Of a stretch of DNA of 64,000 nt, positions 9,437 to 20,617 are shown piece by piece. A program made the translations under genes and the position numbers. Below the pieces are notes generated by a model. The model worked only from the letters and a program-made list of their open reading frames with translations, made no database searches and was not told the DNA's origin. This DNA comes from Beta vulgaris subsp. vulgaris (lineage: Eukaryota > Streptophyta > Magnoliopsida > Caryophyllales > Amaranthaceae). The number at the start of each line of letters is the position of its first letter. The stretch's first letter is position 1. The stretch spans positions 2,772,236 through 2,836,235 of the forward strand of contig NC_079203.1 of NCBI RefSeq assembly GCF_026745355.1, given 5' to 3'.

Positions 9437-12400
9437 ATGGACACAGGAGCAACGTCACATATGACTTCCGGGCAAGGTAACCTTTCTCTTACATCTTATT
9501 TTCCTTTGAGCAAAAATAATGGCATTTTAGTTGGTAATGACAATTCAATTCCTATTTCTGGTTATGGTCATGCAACGTTACCCTCCCCTCACCCACCTTT
9601 GACCCTTAAAAATGTCCTTCATGCTCCCAAATTAATTAAAAACTTGGTGTCTGTTCGCAAATTTACCACTGATAATTCTGTTTCTGTGGAATTTGATCCT
9701 TTTGGGTTTTCTGTGAAGGATTTTCAGACGAGGATGCATCTCATGAGATGCAATAGTCAGGGCGAACTTTATCCTCTCACCACTTCAGTGTCATCCACTC
9801 CTGCTCATTCTTCTGCCTTTGCTGCTATCGCCTCTGCTCCTCTATGGCATGACCGCCTTGGACATCTGGGGCACTCTATTCTTCGCTCATTATATCATAA
9901 TAACCTCATTGAGTGTAGTAGTTCCAGTTTTTCTGATTTTTGTACTTCTTGTCCGCTGGAAAAACAGATTAAATTGCCTTTTGCTGCATCATCTTCTATT
10001 ACCATGCTACCATTTGACATTATTCATTGTGATTTATGGACTTCTCCAGTTTTGAGTTCTGCGGGACATCGTTATTATATGTTGTTGTTGGATGATTACT
10101 CTAATTTTTTGTGGACTTTTCCTCTATCGAAAAAATCTGATGCTTATTCCACATTCACTACTTTTAGGGCATTCATTTCAACTCAATTCGAACGACCAAT
10201 CAAAAATTTCCAATGTGATAATGGCAAAGAATTTGATAATGGCCCTTTTTGGGATTTCTGTAAACTTAATGGTCTTAATTTTCGTCTTTCATGCCCTTAT
10301 ACATCTTCTCAAAATGGTAAAGCAGAACGCAAAATACGTACCATTAACAACATCATTCGTACCATTATGTCTCATGCCTCTCTCCCACATTCTTTTTGGC
10401 ATCATGCTTTGGCCATGGCAACCTATCTTCTGAATATTCTCCCTAGCAAACTACTACACTCTTCTTCTCCTCTCAAAATCTTATATCAAAGGGATCCTCT
10501 TTACTCTCATCTAAGGGTGTTCGGGTGCCTATGCTATCCATTGTTTCCCTCCACTACAATTCATAAGCTTCAACCTCGCTCTACTCCATGTGTCTTCTTA
10601 GGGTATCCTTCTAACCATAGGGGGTATAAGTGCTATGATCTTTCGTCCCGCAAAATCATTGTGAGTCGGCATGTCTTATTTGATGAAACCAAGTTTCCCT
10701 TTGCCACCCTTCACTCACCCTTGCCCTCCTCTTATTCCTTCTTGGACGAGGGCCTATCTCCCTATATGACTCACCACATGGCCCAGTTACCTGCAGCCGT
10801 ACCCGTCTCCCCTTCACCTTCCCCTATCGGGTCAGCTCACGGCCCACATCTCTCTTCCCCTCGGCCCGGTTTGCCGCAGCATCACCCATCTCCCCCAGCT
10901 CCTGTTTCGCCTCCTCGGGCCCCTAGCCCACCGTCTCCTAACCCGAGTCCACCCCCATCACCTACTACATCATCTAGCCCCCTCACTACCCGACCCGGTC
11001 CAGTCACCCGAAGCCAACGGGGGGTGTTCAAGCCTAAATCCATCTTTAACCTTCACACCACTACTTCCATATCTCCCATACCCCGTAACCCCATAGCTGC
11101 TTTGCGTGATCATAACTGGAAACTAGCTATGGATGCTGAGTATGATGCTCTTATGGAAAATAAGACGTGGGAGTTAGTCCCCCGTCCTCCGGAAGTTAAT
11201 GTGATTCGTTCTATGTGGATTTTTGCTCATAAACATAATTCTGACGGTTCTTTTGAGCGCCATAAGGCTCGTCTTGTAGGTGATGGCAAAACTCAGCAGG
11301 TTGGAGTTGATTGTGGGGAGACATTCAGTCCGATCGTCAAACCGGCCACCATCCGCACTGTTCTTAGCCTGGCTCTTGCTAAAAATTGGCCGATTAATCA
11401 GTTGGATGTAAAAAATGCTTTTTTACATGGTACTCTCAGTGAGACGGTGTATATGCATCAGCCTCTTGGCTATCGGGATCCCGTCCACCCTGATTATGTT
11501 TGTTTGCTGAAGAAGTCCTTGTATGGCCTGAAACAGGCCCCTCGCGCTTGGTATAAGAGGTTTGCAGATTATGTTTCCACTATCGGTTTTTCTCACAGTG
11601 TTTCAGATCACTCGTTATTTATTTATCGCAGTGGTGCTCATATTGCTTATCTATTGCTCTATGTGGATGATATCATTTTGACTGCTTCCTCAGACGCATT
11701 GCTCTCGTCTATTATTGACCGTCTCAGTTCTGAGTTTGCTATGAAGGACTTAGGCGCCTTGAGTTATTCTTTGGGTATTGCTGTCACTCGTCATGCAGGT
11801 GGTCTTTTTCTTTCTCAGCGCCAGTATGCTTCTGAAATCATTGATCGGGCTGGCATGTCCAACTGCAAACCTTCTGCTACTCCGGTTGACACTAAGCCCA
11901 AGTTGGGGGTTACTTCTACTGCTCCTTATGATAATCCTTCCTACTATCGTAGTCTGGCAGGTGCCCTTCAGTATCTCACCTTTACCAGACCTGACATTTC
12001 TTATGCTGTGCAGCAGGTTTGCTTATATATGCATGATCCCCGGGAGGCTCATATGCACGCTCTCAAGCGCATTGTTCGCTATCTTCAGGGTACATTGGAT
12101 CATGGTTTACATCTCTATTCTTCTCCTGCTACCACACTACTTTCCTATACTGATGCCGATTGGGGTGGCTGTCCTGACACTCGCCGTTCTACCTCTGGCT
12201 ACTGTATCTTTCTTGGGGACAATTTGGTCTCCTGGTCGGCCAAGCGCCAACCCACTCTCTCCAGGTATAGCGCTGAGGCCGAATATCGTGGTGTTGCTAA
12301 TGTGGTGTCGGAGTCCTATTGGCTCCGGAATTTGTTGCTTGAGCTTCATTGTCCTATTTTAAAGGCTACATTGGTATATTGTGATAATGTTAGTGCGATC

Positions 12401-12628
12401 TATCTCTCTGGGAACCCTGTTCATCATCAACGCACTAAGCATATTGAGATGGATATACATTTTGTACGTGAAAAAGTGGCTCGTGGCCAAGTGCGAGTCT
12501 TACATGTTCCTTCTCGGTATCAGATTGCAGATATCTTCACTAAGGGTCTTCCCTTAGTCTTGTTTGAGGATTTTAGGAACAGTCTCAGTGTTTGTAAACC
12601 TCCCGCTTCGACTGAGGGGGTGTGTTAG
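9437..12628 (+). CDS. pol: Copia pol: protease, integrase, reverse transcriptase, RNase H
   Basis: This frame of 1063 codons is uninterrupted. The protease motif MDTGATSHMT is at its start. The integrase zinc finger follows (HDRLGHLGHS...CTSCPLEKQ), then the catalytic core with DLWTS, CDNGKEFD and QNGKAERK. After a Pro/Ser-rich linker (about residues 435-535) comes reverse transcriptase with INQLDVKNAFLHG and the catalytic YVDDIILTA. RNase H carries SYTDADWGGCPDTRRSTSGY and a C-terminal RTKHIEMDIHFVREKV. All catalytic residues I can check are present. The ATG at 9437 is internal to the protease region, and translation would normally begin in gag. The reading frame overlaps the 3' LTR by 6 nt. 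Confidence 0.93.
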   Translation: MDTGATSHMTSGQGNLSLTSYFPLSKNNGILVGNDNSIPISGYGHATLPSPHPPLTLKNVLHAPKLIKNLVSVRKFTTDNSVSVEFDPFGFSVKDFQTRMHLMRCNSQGELYPLTTSVSSTPAHSSAFAAIASAPLWHDRLGHLGHSILRSLYHNNLIECSSSSFSDFCTSCPLEKQIKLPFAASSSITMLPFDIIHCDLWTSPVLSSAGHRYYMLLLDDYSNFLWTFPLSKKSDAYSTFTTFRAFISTQFERPIKNFQCDNGKEFDNGPFWDFCKLNGLNFRLSCPYTSSQNGKAERKIRTINNIIRTIMSHASLPHSFWHHALAMATYLLNILPSKLLHSSSPLKILYQRDPLYSHLRVFGCLCYPLFPSTTIHKLQPRSTPCVFLGYPSNHRGYKCYDLSSRKIIVSRHVLFDETKFPFATLHSPLPSSYSFLDEGLSPYMTHHMAQLPAAVPVSPSPSPIGSAHGPHLSSPRPGLPQHHPSPPAPVSPPRAPSPPSPNPSPPPSPTTSSSPLTTRPGPVTRSQRGVFKPKSIFNLHTTTSISPIPRNPIAALRDHNWKLAMDAEYDALMENKTWELVPRPPEVNVIRSMWIFAHKHNSDGSFERHKARLVGDGKTQQVGVDCGETFSPIVKPATIRTVLSLALAKNWPINQLDVKNAFLHGTLSETVYMHQPLGYRDPVHPDYVCLLKKSLYGLKQAPRAWYKRFADYVSTIGFSHSVSDHSLFIYRSGAHIAYLLLYVDDIILTASSDALLSSIIDRLSSEFAMKDLGALSYSLGIAVTRHAGGLFLSQRQYASEIIDRAGMSNCKPSATPVDTKPKLGVTSTAPYDNPSYYRSLAGALQYLTFTRPDISYAVQQVCLYMHDPREAHMHALKRIVRYLQGTLDHGLHLYSSPATTLLSYTDADWGGCPDTRRSTSGYCIFLGDNLVSWSAKRQPTLSRYSAEAEYRGVANVVSESYWLRNLLLELHCPILKATLVYCDNVSAIYLSGNPVHHQRTKHIEMDIHFVREKVARGQVRVLHVPSRYQIADIFTKGLPLVLFEDFRNSLSVCKPPASTEGVC

Positions 12629-12792
12629 AGTATGTAATATAGTGTGTATATTATCATCTCTGTATATTTGGTAACAGTAGATTAGTTTCCTTTGTATTCC
12701 CTTATACGTAGCCTAAATTATAGGAAGTTGTTATGTATGTTATTTAAACCCTTTGAGGGTTAAGGAAATGATTATGGGATAATCTTCTTTCA
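12623..12792 (+). repeat. 3' LTR of the young Copia
   Basis: It is identical to the 5' LTR. It is preceded by the purine tract GAGGGGGTG and followed by the AGTTT duplication. Confidence 0.95.
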
Positions 12793-13417
12793 AGTTTATC
12801 CATTTCTTTTGTTTCTACTTTTGAAATGGGACTATTAACTATCCATCACACATTCGTTCAACTTTAATATAAAACAATAGTTTGTTTTTCTTTTTCTGTC
12901 CCACGACATTGTTTCTCCTAAAACTTTGTGCAAAAGAAACAGATAAACTAAAAAAGATCGGAGTGAGTATTATACTAACGGCTAACCGAGAATATCAATG
13001 ATAAATCATCAGTTGTAGTGCTAAATGGTCAGTTGTTACTATCCTCATTTGAGAATGTACTTTAGAGAAAAAAAAAGTGATTGTTGCATTTGTTTCATGT
13101 TCTTCATATGGTTTATTTTGTAATGGGGACATTTGGCTTTTATACTTTTGAACACTTTACTTTAATTATTAACACCTTTGAGATTCAATGTCAATATCGT
13201 AAATCAAAATTAACATACAAGAAAATGATATTAACACCCTTTGCAAGTTTTATGTGATACAAAAAAAAAAGCCCAGATCATATCACAATTCCTTGAATAT
13301 ATTATGGTTTCATACAATTAACTAAAGAAAATGAAAAAAAAAAACCCGGAAACTCCACCTCCAACTCAATCTCCAGGGAATGAAATGATTATGACGAAAT
13401 TTGAGATGGACCCCCCT
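12793..13417. other. Unit 1 spacer downstream of R1
   Basis: AT-rich intergenic sequence aligns with 39540-40885 and 53390-54913 in the other units (shared GATCGGAGTGAGTATTA, AACCGAGAATATCAA). No gene is seen. It is shorter than in the other units, because about 0.5 kb near 13260 is missing relative to them. It likely contains the 3' UTR and polyadenylation region of R1. Confidence 0.6.
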
Positions 13418-16264
13418 TCACATGTACGAATATCTGTCTTCAACCATTTCATCAAAAACAATAAGTCCATTAGGATCCGGTTTGCGTCGTTGATAAATCA
13501 AAGGGCAATTCATAAAATACGCTTTCTGAAGCTTCGGTGGTGGGAAACCGACACCCAATGATTCCAGCTTCTCACAATCTTGGATATCAATTTGAGTGAG
13601 GTTGGGGAGGTCAGAGCATGACAAGGATTTCAAATTCTTGAATTCCCAGATAATTAAGGAAGACAAGGAAGAGGGAAGATGAAAATCTGGTTGGGGAATA
13701 TACTCTATAGCATCTGCACCGCTGCCTATGCTTCGAAGTACAAGAGATTTAAGAGAAGTAAGGAGGTCAAGTTTCCACTCTTGAATTGGTTGCTCTATTT
13801 TGGAGTCCTGGATTTCCAGGGTCTCAAGATTTGGAGGCAAGCAATCAGCAACACTAAATGGCGCCTCACATCTTTCAATATACAATGTCTGGAGCAAAGG
13901 GCAGCTTGGAAGTGACAATCTCAACTCTTGGCATGATACAATGGACAACTCTTTTAGGGATCGGAGGTTTGAAGGTAAGTTACCCCGCAACATTTGACAT
14001 TTATATATGTTCATATATTCAAGGCAGGGAAATGCATTGCTACTGTCAACTGATGGGGCCAACCACTCCTCCCAACCCTTCATATCAAAGAATAGTAGAC
14101 TTTTTAGTGCAGGAAACGGGTTTGAACAACCATCATTGCCGTAAAATTCAAGGCCTATAGTCTCAATAGCTTTCATCCCTGCTATTGTCATCTCCTTCAA
14201 TGAGGGTAGTTGCCCTAGTGCTGGTAAGAATTCACATCTCCTACAATCCTCTAATTTTATGACAACCATATTAGTGTAAGAGGGATTTCCCAACCAAGCA
14301 GGGAATGCTAAGCCGTTATACCCTTTCAACATTAATTCTTTGATGGATTCCGGAGGCTGCAATCGACCAAGTACATCTTTTTTAATGTTGCCATCAACAT
14401 CATGGTTACCAGCTCCCCAGTACATTTCCAACTTATCAAGGCCCGTTTTTTCATGCAACCTTGCTGCTTGTGCTTCTTCACTACTAAACACATTCGCTAG
14501 GCCATTGATGTCCAGTGAGCCACGAAGGCATTTCAAGTTCTTTAATTCACTTATTCTTGTCCCAGACTCTCTTCTAATATCAAATAGGCCCTTCAATGTC
14601 TGCAACTTTGTTAATTTTCCAATCCCCAGCGGCATCTCCTTCAGTAAATAACAACCAGAAAAATCAAGGTGCCGAAGTTCAATTAAAGAGGCAACATTTG
14701 GGACAATATGCCGAAGATTCGAACAACCTTTCGCAACAAGTGTCTGGAGATTGCAAAGCTTCGTAGTGGACTTTGGCAATCTAGTTAGTTTTGTATTTTC
14801 TGAGAGGTCAAGAAGCCTCAAGTGTTTCAGATTACCCATACTATTTGGTAACTCAATTATTCCCGCCTTACGCATAGACAACAAGCGTAAGTATTGAAAC
14901 TGCTGGAAAATGAAATCTAGCAGCTTAGGAATTGAAACATCTACTGCACCAAAAGAAGCAAATGATCGTACTTGGACAAGTTTCTTTGAAGTCCAGGTTT
15001 GATCTTCCAGTATTTCTTTAGAGAAAGACCAATAACGTGTGCTGGAAGAAAGTTTTTGGATATTCATTGTGCAACAGATTTCACCAGCAGCCCATTGAGC
15101 TAGGTCATGGATTAGGTCATGCATAATGAAACCTCAATTATAAATATTCATTGGACTTGGTTCAAACAATGATCTTGATACTAGATCAAGGAAATAGTCA
15201 CGACCGATGTCTTCCATGCCCTCCTTGTTGTGCTCTGGCAGCAAGCCTTCTGCCTTCCACATCAAAACAAGATCTGTCTCCTCGAATTCATGATCTTTTG
15301 GGAATATAGAACAATAAGCGAAGGCTCGTTTTAGGGTTTGCGGAAGATGATGATAACTCAACCTCAAGGCTGGCAAAACACCACATTTTTCACTCCAGTT
15401 ATCGTTCTCCAATATCCTTGCCCAACTACTCCTATCATGTTTCCTAAGGAGACCACCTAAAGCTTTTGCAGCCAAAGGCAATCCTTTGAACAACTCGACC
15501 AATTCATTCCGCATCTCATCAAGGTCATCGTCTACATGTGCATGCTGCTTAAACAGAAGCCAACAGTGATCGTCTGATAAACCCTTCAACTTAATTGTGG
15601 GGCTTTCCGTTGGTCTCTTAACCATGTTCTTTGCTACCTTCTCCATTCTGGTTGTGATTAGAACTCTACTTCCCTTCTTCGCTACTAAAAAAGGAGTTTG
15701 AAGTTGGTCCCAAGGATCATATTCATCACTCCAGATATCATCAAGAACGATCAAAAATCTTTTGTCTACAAGCAGGTTCTTCAATTTATCTTGTGCCTCA
15801 TTTAGACTACTGAAATTATTGTGTGTTGCTTGACTTACTGAGCTGATAATTGATGTCGTAATTTGTTTGACATCAAACACATCTGAGACGCATACCCATG
15901 CTTTTATATCAAAGTGAGCCTTCACCTGCTCATCATTGTATATAGTTTGAGCAAGGGTCGTCTTCCCAATGCCTCCTTGTCCAACGACAGGAATTACAAT
16001 GTAATTCTCAAAACATGGCTCATCTGTTGACAATAACCGTCGAATTATCTGATTTTTCTCAGCATTTCTCCCATATAGAATTGGTTCTCGTACTAAAGAT
16101 GATGTTTCCGTCCGCTTTTCTCGCTGCTCTTCCCTTGAGTGTGTCTGCTGTAATAGACCTAAAGTGCCCACTCGGCTCATAATGTCTTCCAAGCGCTTGC
16201 TCATCTGTTCAATGCTAGCGGAGTAATTTGGAGCTCCAGAAGCAGAAGAGAGAGAACTTTGTAC
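13418..16264 (-). pseudogene. R1 exon 2: NB-ARC and LRR of a CNL resistance gene, broken by an in-frame stop
   Basis: This is the second exon of a minus-strand CNL immune receptor. The acceptor GGCAG precedes 16264, and 20 codons lead to MSKRLED. NB-ARC motifs appear in order: P-loop VVGQGGIGKTTLAQ, kinase-2 FLIVLDDIWSDE, RNBS-B GSRVLITTRMEKVA, GLPLAAKALGG, RNBS-D AFAYCSIFPKD. A TGA at 15134-15136 then interrupts SPMNIYN*GFIMHD, just before the MHD motif. The same frame continues open for 568 codons from MHDLIHDLAQWAAGE through the leucine-rich repeats to the stop at 13418. R2 and R3 have sense codons at this site. The damage is one codon wide and looks recent. The gene would give a CC-NB-ARC protein of about 534 aa lacking MHD and LRR. 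Confidence 0.9.
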
Positions 16265-17109
16265 CTGCCATAAGATATCTATTTTGTAAAAGAGCTACTG
16301 AATGTGTTTGTTTTTCTCCTTTGCTAATTCCGGAGAGAGAAAGAAAGAAAGAAACATGCGAAAGGCAGAGTCATCAGAATCCAGTAAAATCCTTTAAGCC
16401 ATAAGTGAGCCATAGAAAGGACTGAAGCAAATTAAACATATACACAACGGCGCCGTTTAAAAGAACATACAATTGGATTTGGGATTTAGGTATTGTTTAA
16501 AAGCACCAAAGTGAAATAAGTCCCTGCCTAACTGCCTTTGCAAAAAAAAAAAAAAAAAAGCTTATGAGTTCCTAAAATCTCCAAACAATAACCAAAACAT
16601 TTTATAACTATTCAAGGAAATTTTTGAATAACATCAAAATTTTTTTGTAAGATGAGAAAGCTGGTTTGGCATCAAAAATCTCCTTGTGAAATACATAATA
16701 TATTATCTAATGTGTCAACTTTTATGAATTATATTTCGTCAATCCAATTTGACCCGGACGAATTGGAGTATTCGGGTCAATATGGATTGGTTCAGTAATC
16801 AGTATGGGTGGGATTCTAATCATTCGTGTTTGGGCCCATTTCTTGGACCAGCTCACCTATGGCAAAGTTACTAAAATAAACTCGAGAAAACCTCCAGAAA
16901 GAGGAAACCCTAGACGAAACTAGAAAACCCTCCCAAGGAAAACCTAGAGGGAACCTTCATATATCACAGTGTCCCAAAGTTTTGGTCACCACTAAAGTCA
17001 TGTACTACACATCTAAACCTAGTGGATATGTGGATGCTTTTTTTTTCAATTTATTGACTATTTATTACTCCGCCAAATTTAAGGTTAGTGACCAATGGAG
17101 GCTAAAAGA

Positions 17110-18710
17110 GAGATGATGATACACATACACTCGGTATACGTGGGCCACACATATATTGGATGTATGTGTTACTACTAAAATATATATATTTTTTATATGT
17201 GATACTATTATCAAAATGTATATTGTTACTAAAAAAAATTATAAACTACAATCATTTGAACCTGTTTTCTTATTCAACGATATTTGAATTTACATAATAC
17301 ATAGACGATTGAAATACTATATTTTGAATTAAATTTTATTACATGGTAGGAATGAAAATATAACATTGTTATTATACAAACAAATTAAATAATTGAAAAC
17401 GACATGAAAGTTTAGTAGATATCAATAGTAGAAAAATGGTGAAGATGAATAAGATGAAGCTAATATATGAATAATCTGGAAAAAAAATTACAATTTTTTT
17501 TTAAGTTTTAAACAAAGGATTCATACAAATCTAAACAAAAAAAAGTTCATAAAACATATTTTTCAAACAAAGATAAAGAACAAATTACTAAAAACAAAAT
17601 TATCTGCCAAAACATTGTAAGTTTGTAATATTTCTAGTAATAATATAAATTTTAATATTAACATATACACAAAGTATAAATTTTAATAGTAATACATACA
17701 CCTAATCAGTGGCGGAGCCAGGATTTCAAAATTGAGGGGTCACAAAAAAAGACAAGGGATATTCAATATTGAAAAATTTACAACGCAAAGACTCGTCGTT
17801 TCCTATATTCATTATTTAATACAAATTAACACATATGAACTAACTATTAAACTATATGAAAATCAATCAATAATTATCATCATAAAGAAACTAAATCATC
17901 ATAGAAAATTATAAATTAATTAATACTACCTAATTTATACAAATTCACATTTCACAAATTCAACATTCACAAAAAAAAAAAAAAAACAACAAATTAAATG
18001 CATCAATCACTTATCACACCTTACAAATTCGAAATTTCACACATATATGCAAATATTACAATTAATATCAACCAAATAAGATTTTAGATATACAATTTAG
18101 GAATTAGGAAATAAATAATATATAAGAATTAAAATTTAAATTCTGAAAATGTTAATAAAATAATACCTGCTGACATGCTGGGCGATGGTTGCCTGCGGGC
18201 TGGTCGGAGGAGGCGAGGATCGATGTTGCAGTGTCGCCTGCCGGAGTGCCAGAGTGTCGGTGCGGGTTGCGTTGCTTGAATGTTGACTGGGCACCCTGCA
18301 GTGAGAGTGTGAGAAGACAGTTAGTAGGCAATTTTTTTTTTGCGTGAGAAATTGAGAATTGAGTAATTGACTGTATTGGAAAAGGAATGAGAGAGAAACT
18401 GATAGTTTTTAAAATTAAATGATTTTTAATTTAATTTAAAATCCGATAAGAATTGGGAGTTGGAAATTTTGGGACCACTCTAATTAATAAACATATGCAA
18501 GTGGGCCAAAAAGCAGAAACTGACATTAAGAGTGCAGCGTGCGCTTCCCTAGATTAATTTTTTTTTCTTTTTTTTTTACGAAAAATCTTTATTTTCTTAA
18601 AAAAAATTGAGGAGCACGTGACTCAATGTGGTTCCGCCACTGCACCTAATGTATGTATGACCCACATACATTTGGTGTATTTGTACCCTTTGCGAGGCTA
18701 AAGGGGGTGT
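17110..18710. mobile_element. Older inverted-repeat element hosting the hAT insertion
   Basis: The left arm (about 17118-17175) reads GATACACATACACTCGGTAT and onward. The right arm (about 18645-18695), read as its complement, gives a similar CAAATACACCAAATGTATG series with GTGGG/TCATACATAC. The arms are imperfect (very roughly 70% by eye). The superfamily and exact ends are not resolved. Confidence 0.4.
17707..18642. mobile_element. hAT-like non-autonomous element (TSD CACCTAAT)
   Basis: The terminal inverted repeats are CAGTGGCGGAGCCAGGATTT (left) and the complement of the right end, CAGTGGCGGAACCAC. An exact 8-bp duplication CACCTAAT lies at 17699-17706 and 18643-18650, diagnostic of hAT. 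The interior is AT-rich, with a GC-richer patch at 18170-18310 and no transposase frame. The element at 45637-46565 has related termini and length. Confidence 0.9.
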
Positions 18711-18829
18711 CGTAGGTTGGTTTGGTGACAAATTGACATTAGTGGTGGTGGAGAATAGAGACAGGAGAGTAGGAGACTATGGGAGGATATTTAACTAGTG
18801 GTTCACGTGGCGAGAGTTAGTATAATTAA

Positions 18830-19555
18830 TTGATATGGAATAAGCTGGGTCTTCACCTGAGGCGTGATGATTACTCGCTGAACTTCTCAGATTGGTTGTT
18901 GAACAATCTAAAGGAGGGTGCGGCTAGTATGGGGAGTGAGTGGCCTAGAGTCTTTGCTATCACGTGTTGGTGGTTGTGGAGGTGGCGAAATGACCGCAGC
19001 TTTAACATGTCACCTAGTATTCCTCTGGATCAAGTTAGTTTCATCTTCCTTAGAGTTGGCGAAATTAAAAAGGCTATGGATAAAATGGAGCAGCGCAAAG
19101 CAAACAAACAAGGGGCTAGGCAGGAGATTTTGGTTACTTGCTCCAGCCCAAGAGAGGGATGGGTTAAGTTAAACACCGACGGGGCTGTTAAAGGGAACCC
19201 GGGCAGAGCTGGTGGTGGAGGTTTAATTCGAGGTTCTCGTGGGGAAATCCATGAAGTGTTTGCTATAAACTGCGGGATATGCACGTGTACTTGGGCTGAG
19301 TTGCTGGCGGTCCAACGTGGGTTGCTTATTGCGTGGGATAAGAACTATAAACAGGTAGTAGTAGCGGTTGACTCGGAGGTGGTGGTTTAGCTCCTTGTGG
19401 GCGAACCCCCTGTAGGCTCCCCTTTTATTCATATCATCAGAAGGTGCCAAGCTCTTATTGCTAGGAAGGATTGGGTGGTCATGGTTGAGCATTGTTATCG
19501 AGAAACTAATCGTGCGGCGGATTGGCTCGCGAATAGGGGTGTTCATCTGGAGTAG
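18830..19555 (+). pseudogene. LINE-derived RNase H domain fragment (RVT_3 type)
   Basis: The open frame begins with the tail of a LINE reverse-transcriptase zinc-binding region (ITCWWLWRWRNDRSF). It then enters an RNase H fold: VKLNTDGAVKGNPG (first Asp), TWAELLAVQRGL (Glu), VVAVDSEVVV (Asp) and, beyond one stop, ETNRAADWLANRGV (last Asp). All four DEDD positions are present. A single TAG at 19388-19390 splits an otherwise continuous 241-codon frame that ends at 19555. It sits in the R1 intron on the opposite strand. It is probably a 5'-truncated LINE copy, and I see no clear poly-A tail. Confidence 0.75.
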
Positions 19556-20143
19556 AGGTGCAGACGTATTATCTCGTCATAAATCACGTCCATAAATCAA
19601 TAATTAGCTAGTTGTCGTTATATGTACAGACGTATTTACAAATATCATTTTATTAAGTTTAACCATACCTTATAGTAGTTTATACATGTTCGAAAGGTAG
19701 CTTCAATATGCTTTTAAGGGTATATCAAACTTTTTGTAAAGGGACACCATTTTTCTTCCCCTTCATTTATATTATATAGAAATAAATAACTAGTTTAAAT
19801 GAGAGTGGGTTAGGAAAAAAAAACTTAAAAATTTAAGTTAAGATTAAATCAGATCAAATATGTAGAAATAAAATGAATTAAACATTGCCCTAGACTATTA
19901 TTAATATCAAGAATTAGTAAAAAAAAAAAATTGCTCTTATTAAAATTGACATTATGGTATGGAGATACTAAACTACTAATTAAAGTTACGTTTTTTTCAC
20001 TTGAATTCTCCTAGATTCATTAAATTTAAATTTAAACTTAAATTTTATTTTATAAAGTGTTAAAATAAATTTATGTAAACTTAGCGGAACCTAAATCCAC
20101 CATAAATGCAAAACTTATTTTTGTAGAGGAGAAGAGGACTCAC

Positions 20144-20617
20144 CCTGAACTTAAAGCAACAACACACCCTAGATGGAAAACAAGAAGAGCTGGAGCCATT
20201 CTTCGGCGAGCTGGAGCTATCATTGAGCGAGCCGGAGCCATTCTTGGGCGAGCTGGAGCCATCATTGAGCGAGCTGGAGTCATCATCGAGCTCCTGGAGT
20301 CGAGCATCAGTGGTAAATCCGTCTAAGATGTCCTCTAAATCGTAAGCCAAGTCTTGGAGATCTTGAAGCCACAGTTTGACAATTTCGCTGCGAAACTGCT
20401 TTTGCTCAGCGTCACTTAGCACTGCGTTGATATATCTCAATTTGCTCTGCAATCCGTCAATAACTTGGAATTGTATTCCTTCAATAACTTGGGGTTGTTT
20501 TCCTTCTTCTCGATGTAGGAATCGGCGTATCCCTGCGGATACCAACTTCTCAAATACTATTTGAAGTAATGGTGATATAAATACACCTGCTATCTCCATT
20601 TTTATCTCTTTTTTCAA
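20144..20617 (-). pseudogene. R1 exon 1: coiled-coil (Rx N-like) domain
   Basis: This encodes the N-terminal signalling domain of the R1 immune receptor. It starts MKKEIKMEIAGVF; the second Met (20599) matches the R2 start and is the likelier one. Landmarks are GIRRFLHREEG, LRYINAVLSDAEQKQF and the EDVID-like LAYDLEDILDGF. After ARLQEL there is a Ser/Asn/Gly-rich tandem expansion (SSSLNDGSSSPKNGSG repeated), where R2 has only NDGCSS. The exon ends CFKFR at the donor, phase 0. The open frame past the donor is intronic. The exon itself is intact, but the gene is broken in exon 2. Confidence 0.88.

Larger units (their letters stand above)
8091..12792 (+). mobile_element. Young full-length Copia retrotransposon (TSD AGTTT)
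   Basis: Two 170-bp LTRs (8091-8260 and 12623-12792) read identically base for base. AGTTT is duplicated on both sides (8086-8090, 12793-12797). The primer-binding site TGGTATCAGC starts directly at 8261, and a polypurine tract GAGGGGG ends just before 12623. The body carries gag and a complete protease-integrase-RT-RNase H frame. Identical LTRs imply recent insertion. The equivalent spacer in units 2 and 3 (near 39530 and 53390) lacks it. The only visible defect is one amber codon at the gag-pol boundary. Confidence 0.95.
16265..20143 (-). other. R1 intron (3.9 kb), expanded by transposons
   Basis: The donor GG|GTGAGT (20144/20143) and acceptor TTATGGCAG (16265) give a phase-0 junction that joins CFKFR to VQSSLSSASG. 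The ends (16265-16860 and about 19980-20143) align with the 964-bp intron of R2. The middle holds a hAT element, an older inverted-repeat element around it (about 17110-18710) and a LINE RNase H fragment. The rest is AT-rich without genes. Confidence 0.8.

Noticed and set aside
8403..9464. Several overlapping frames on both strands within Copia gag
   Set aside because: They are alternative-frame shadows of the GC-rich gag gene, without family resemblance.
13679..14651. Plus-strand frames opposite the R1 LRR (and equivalents opposite R2 and R3)
   Set aside because: They are antisense shadows of the leucine-rich repeats; they recur only because the R genes are paralogous.
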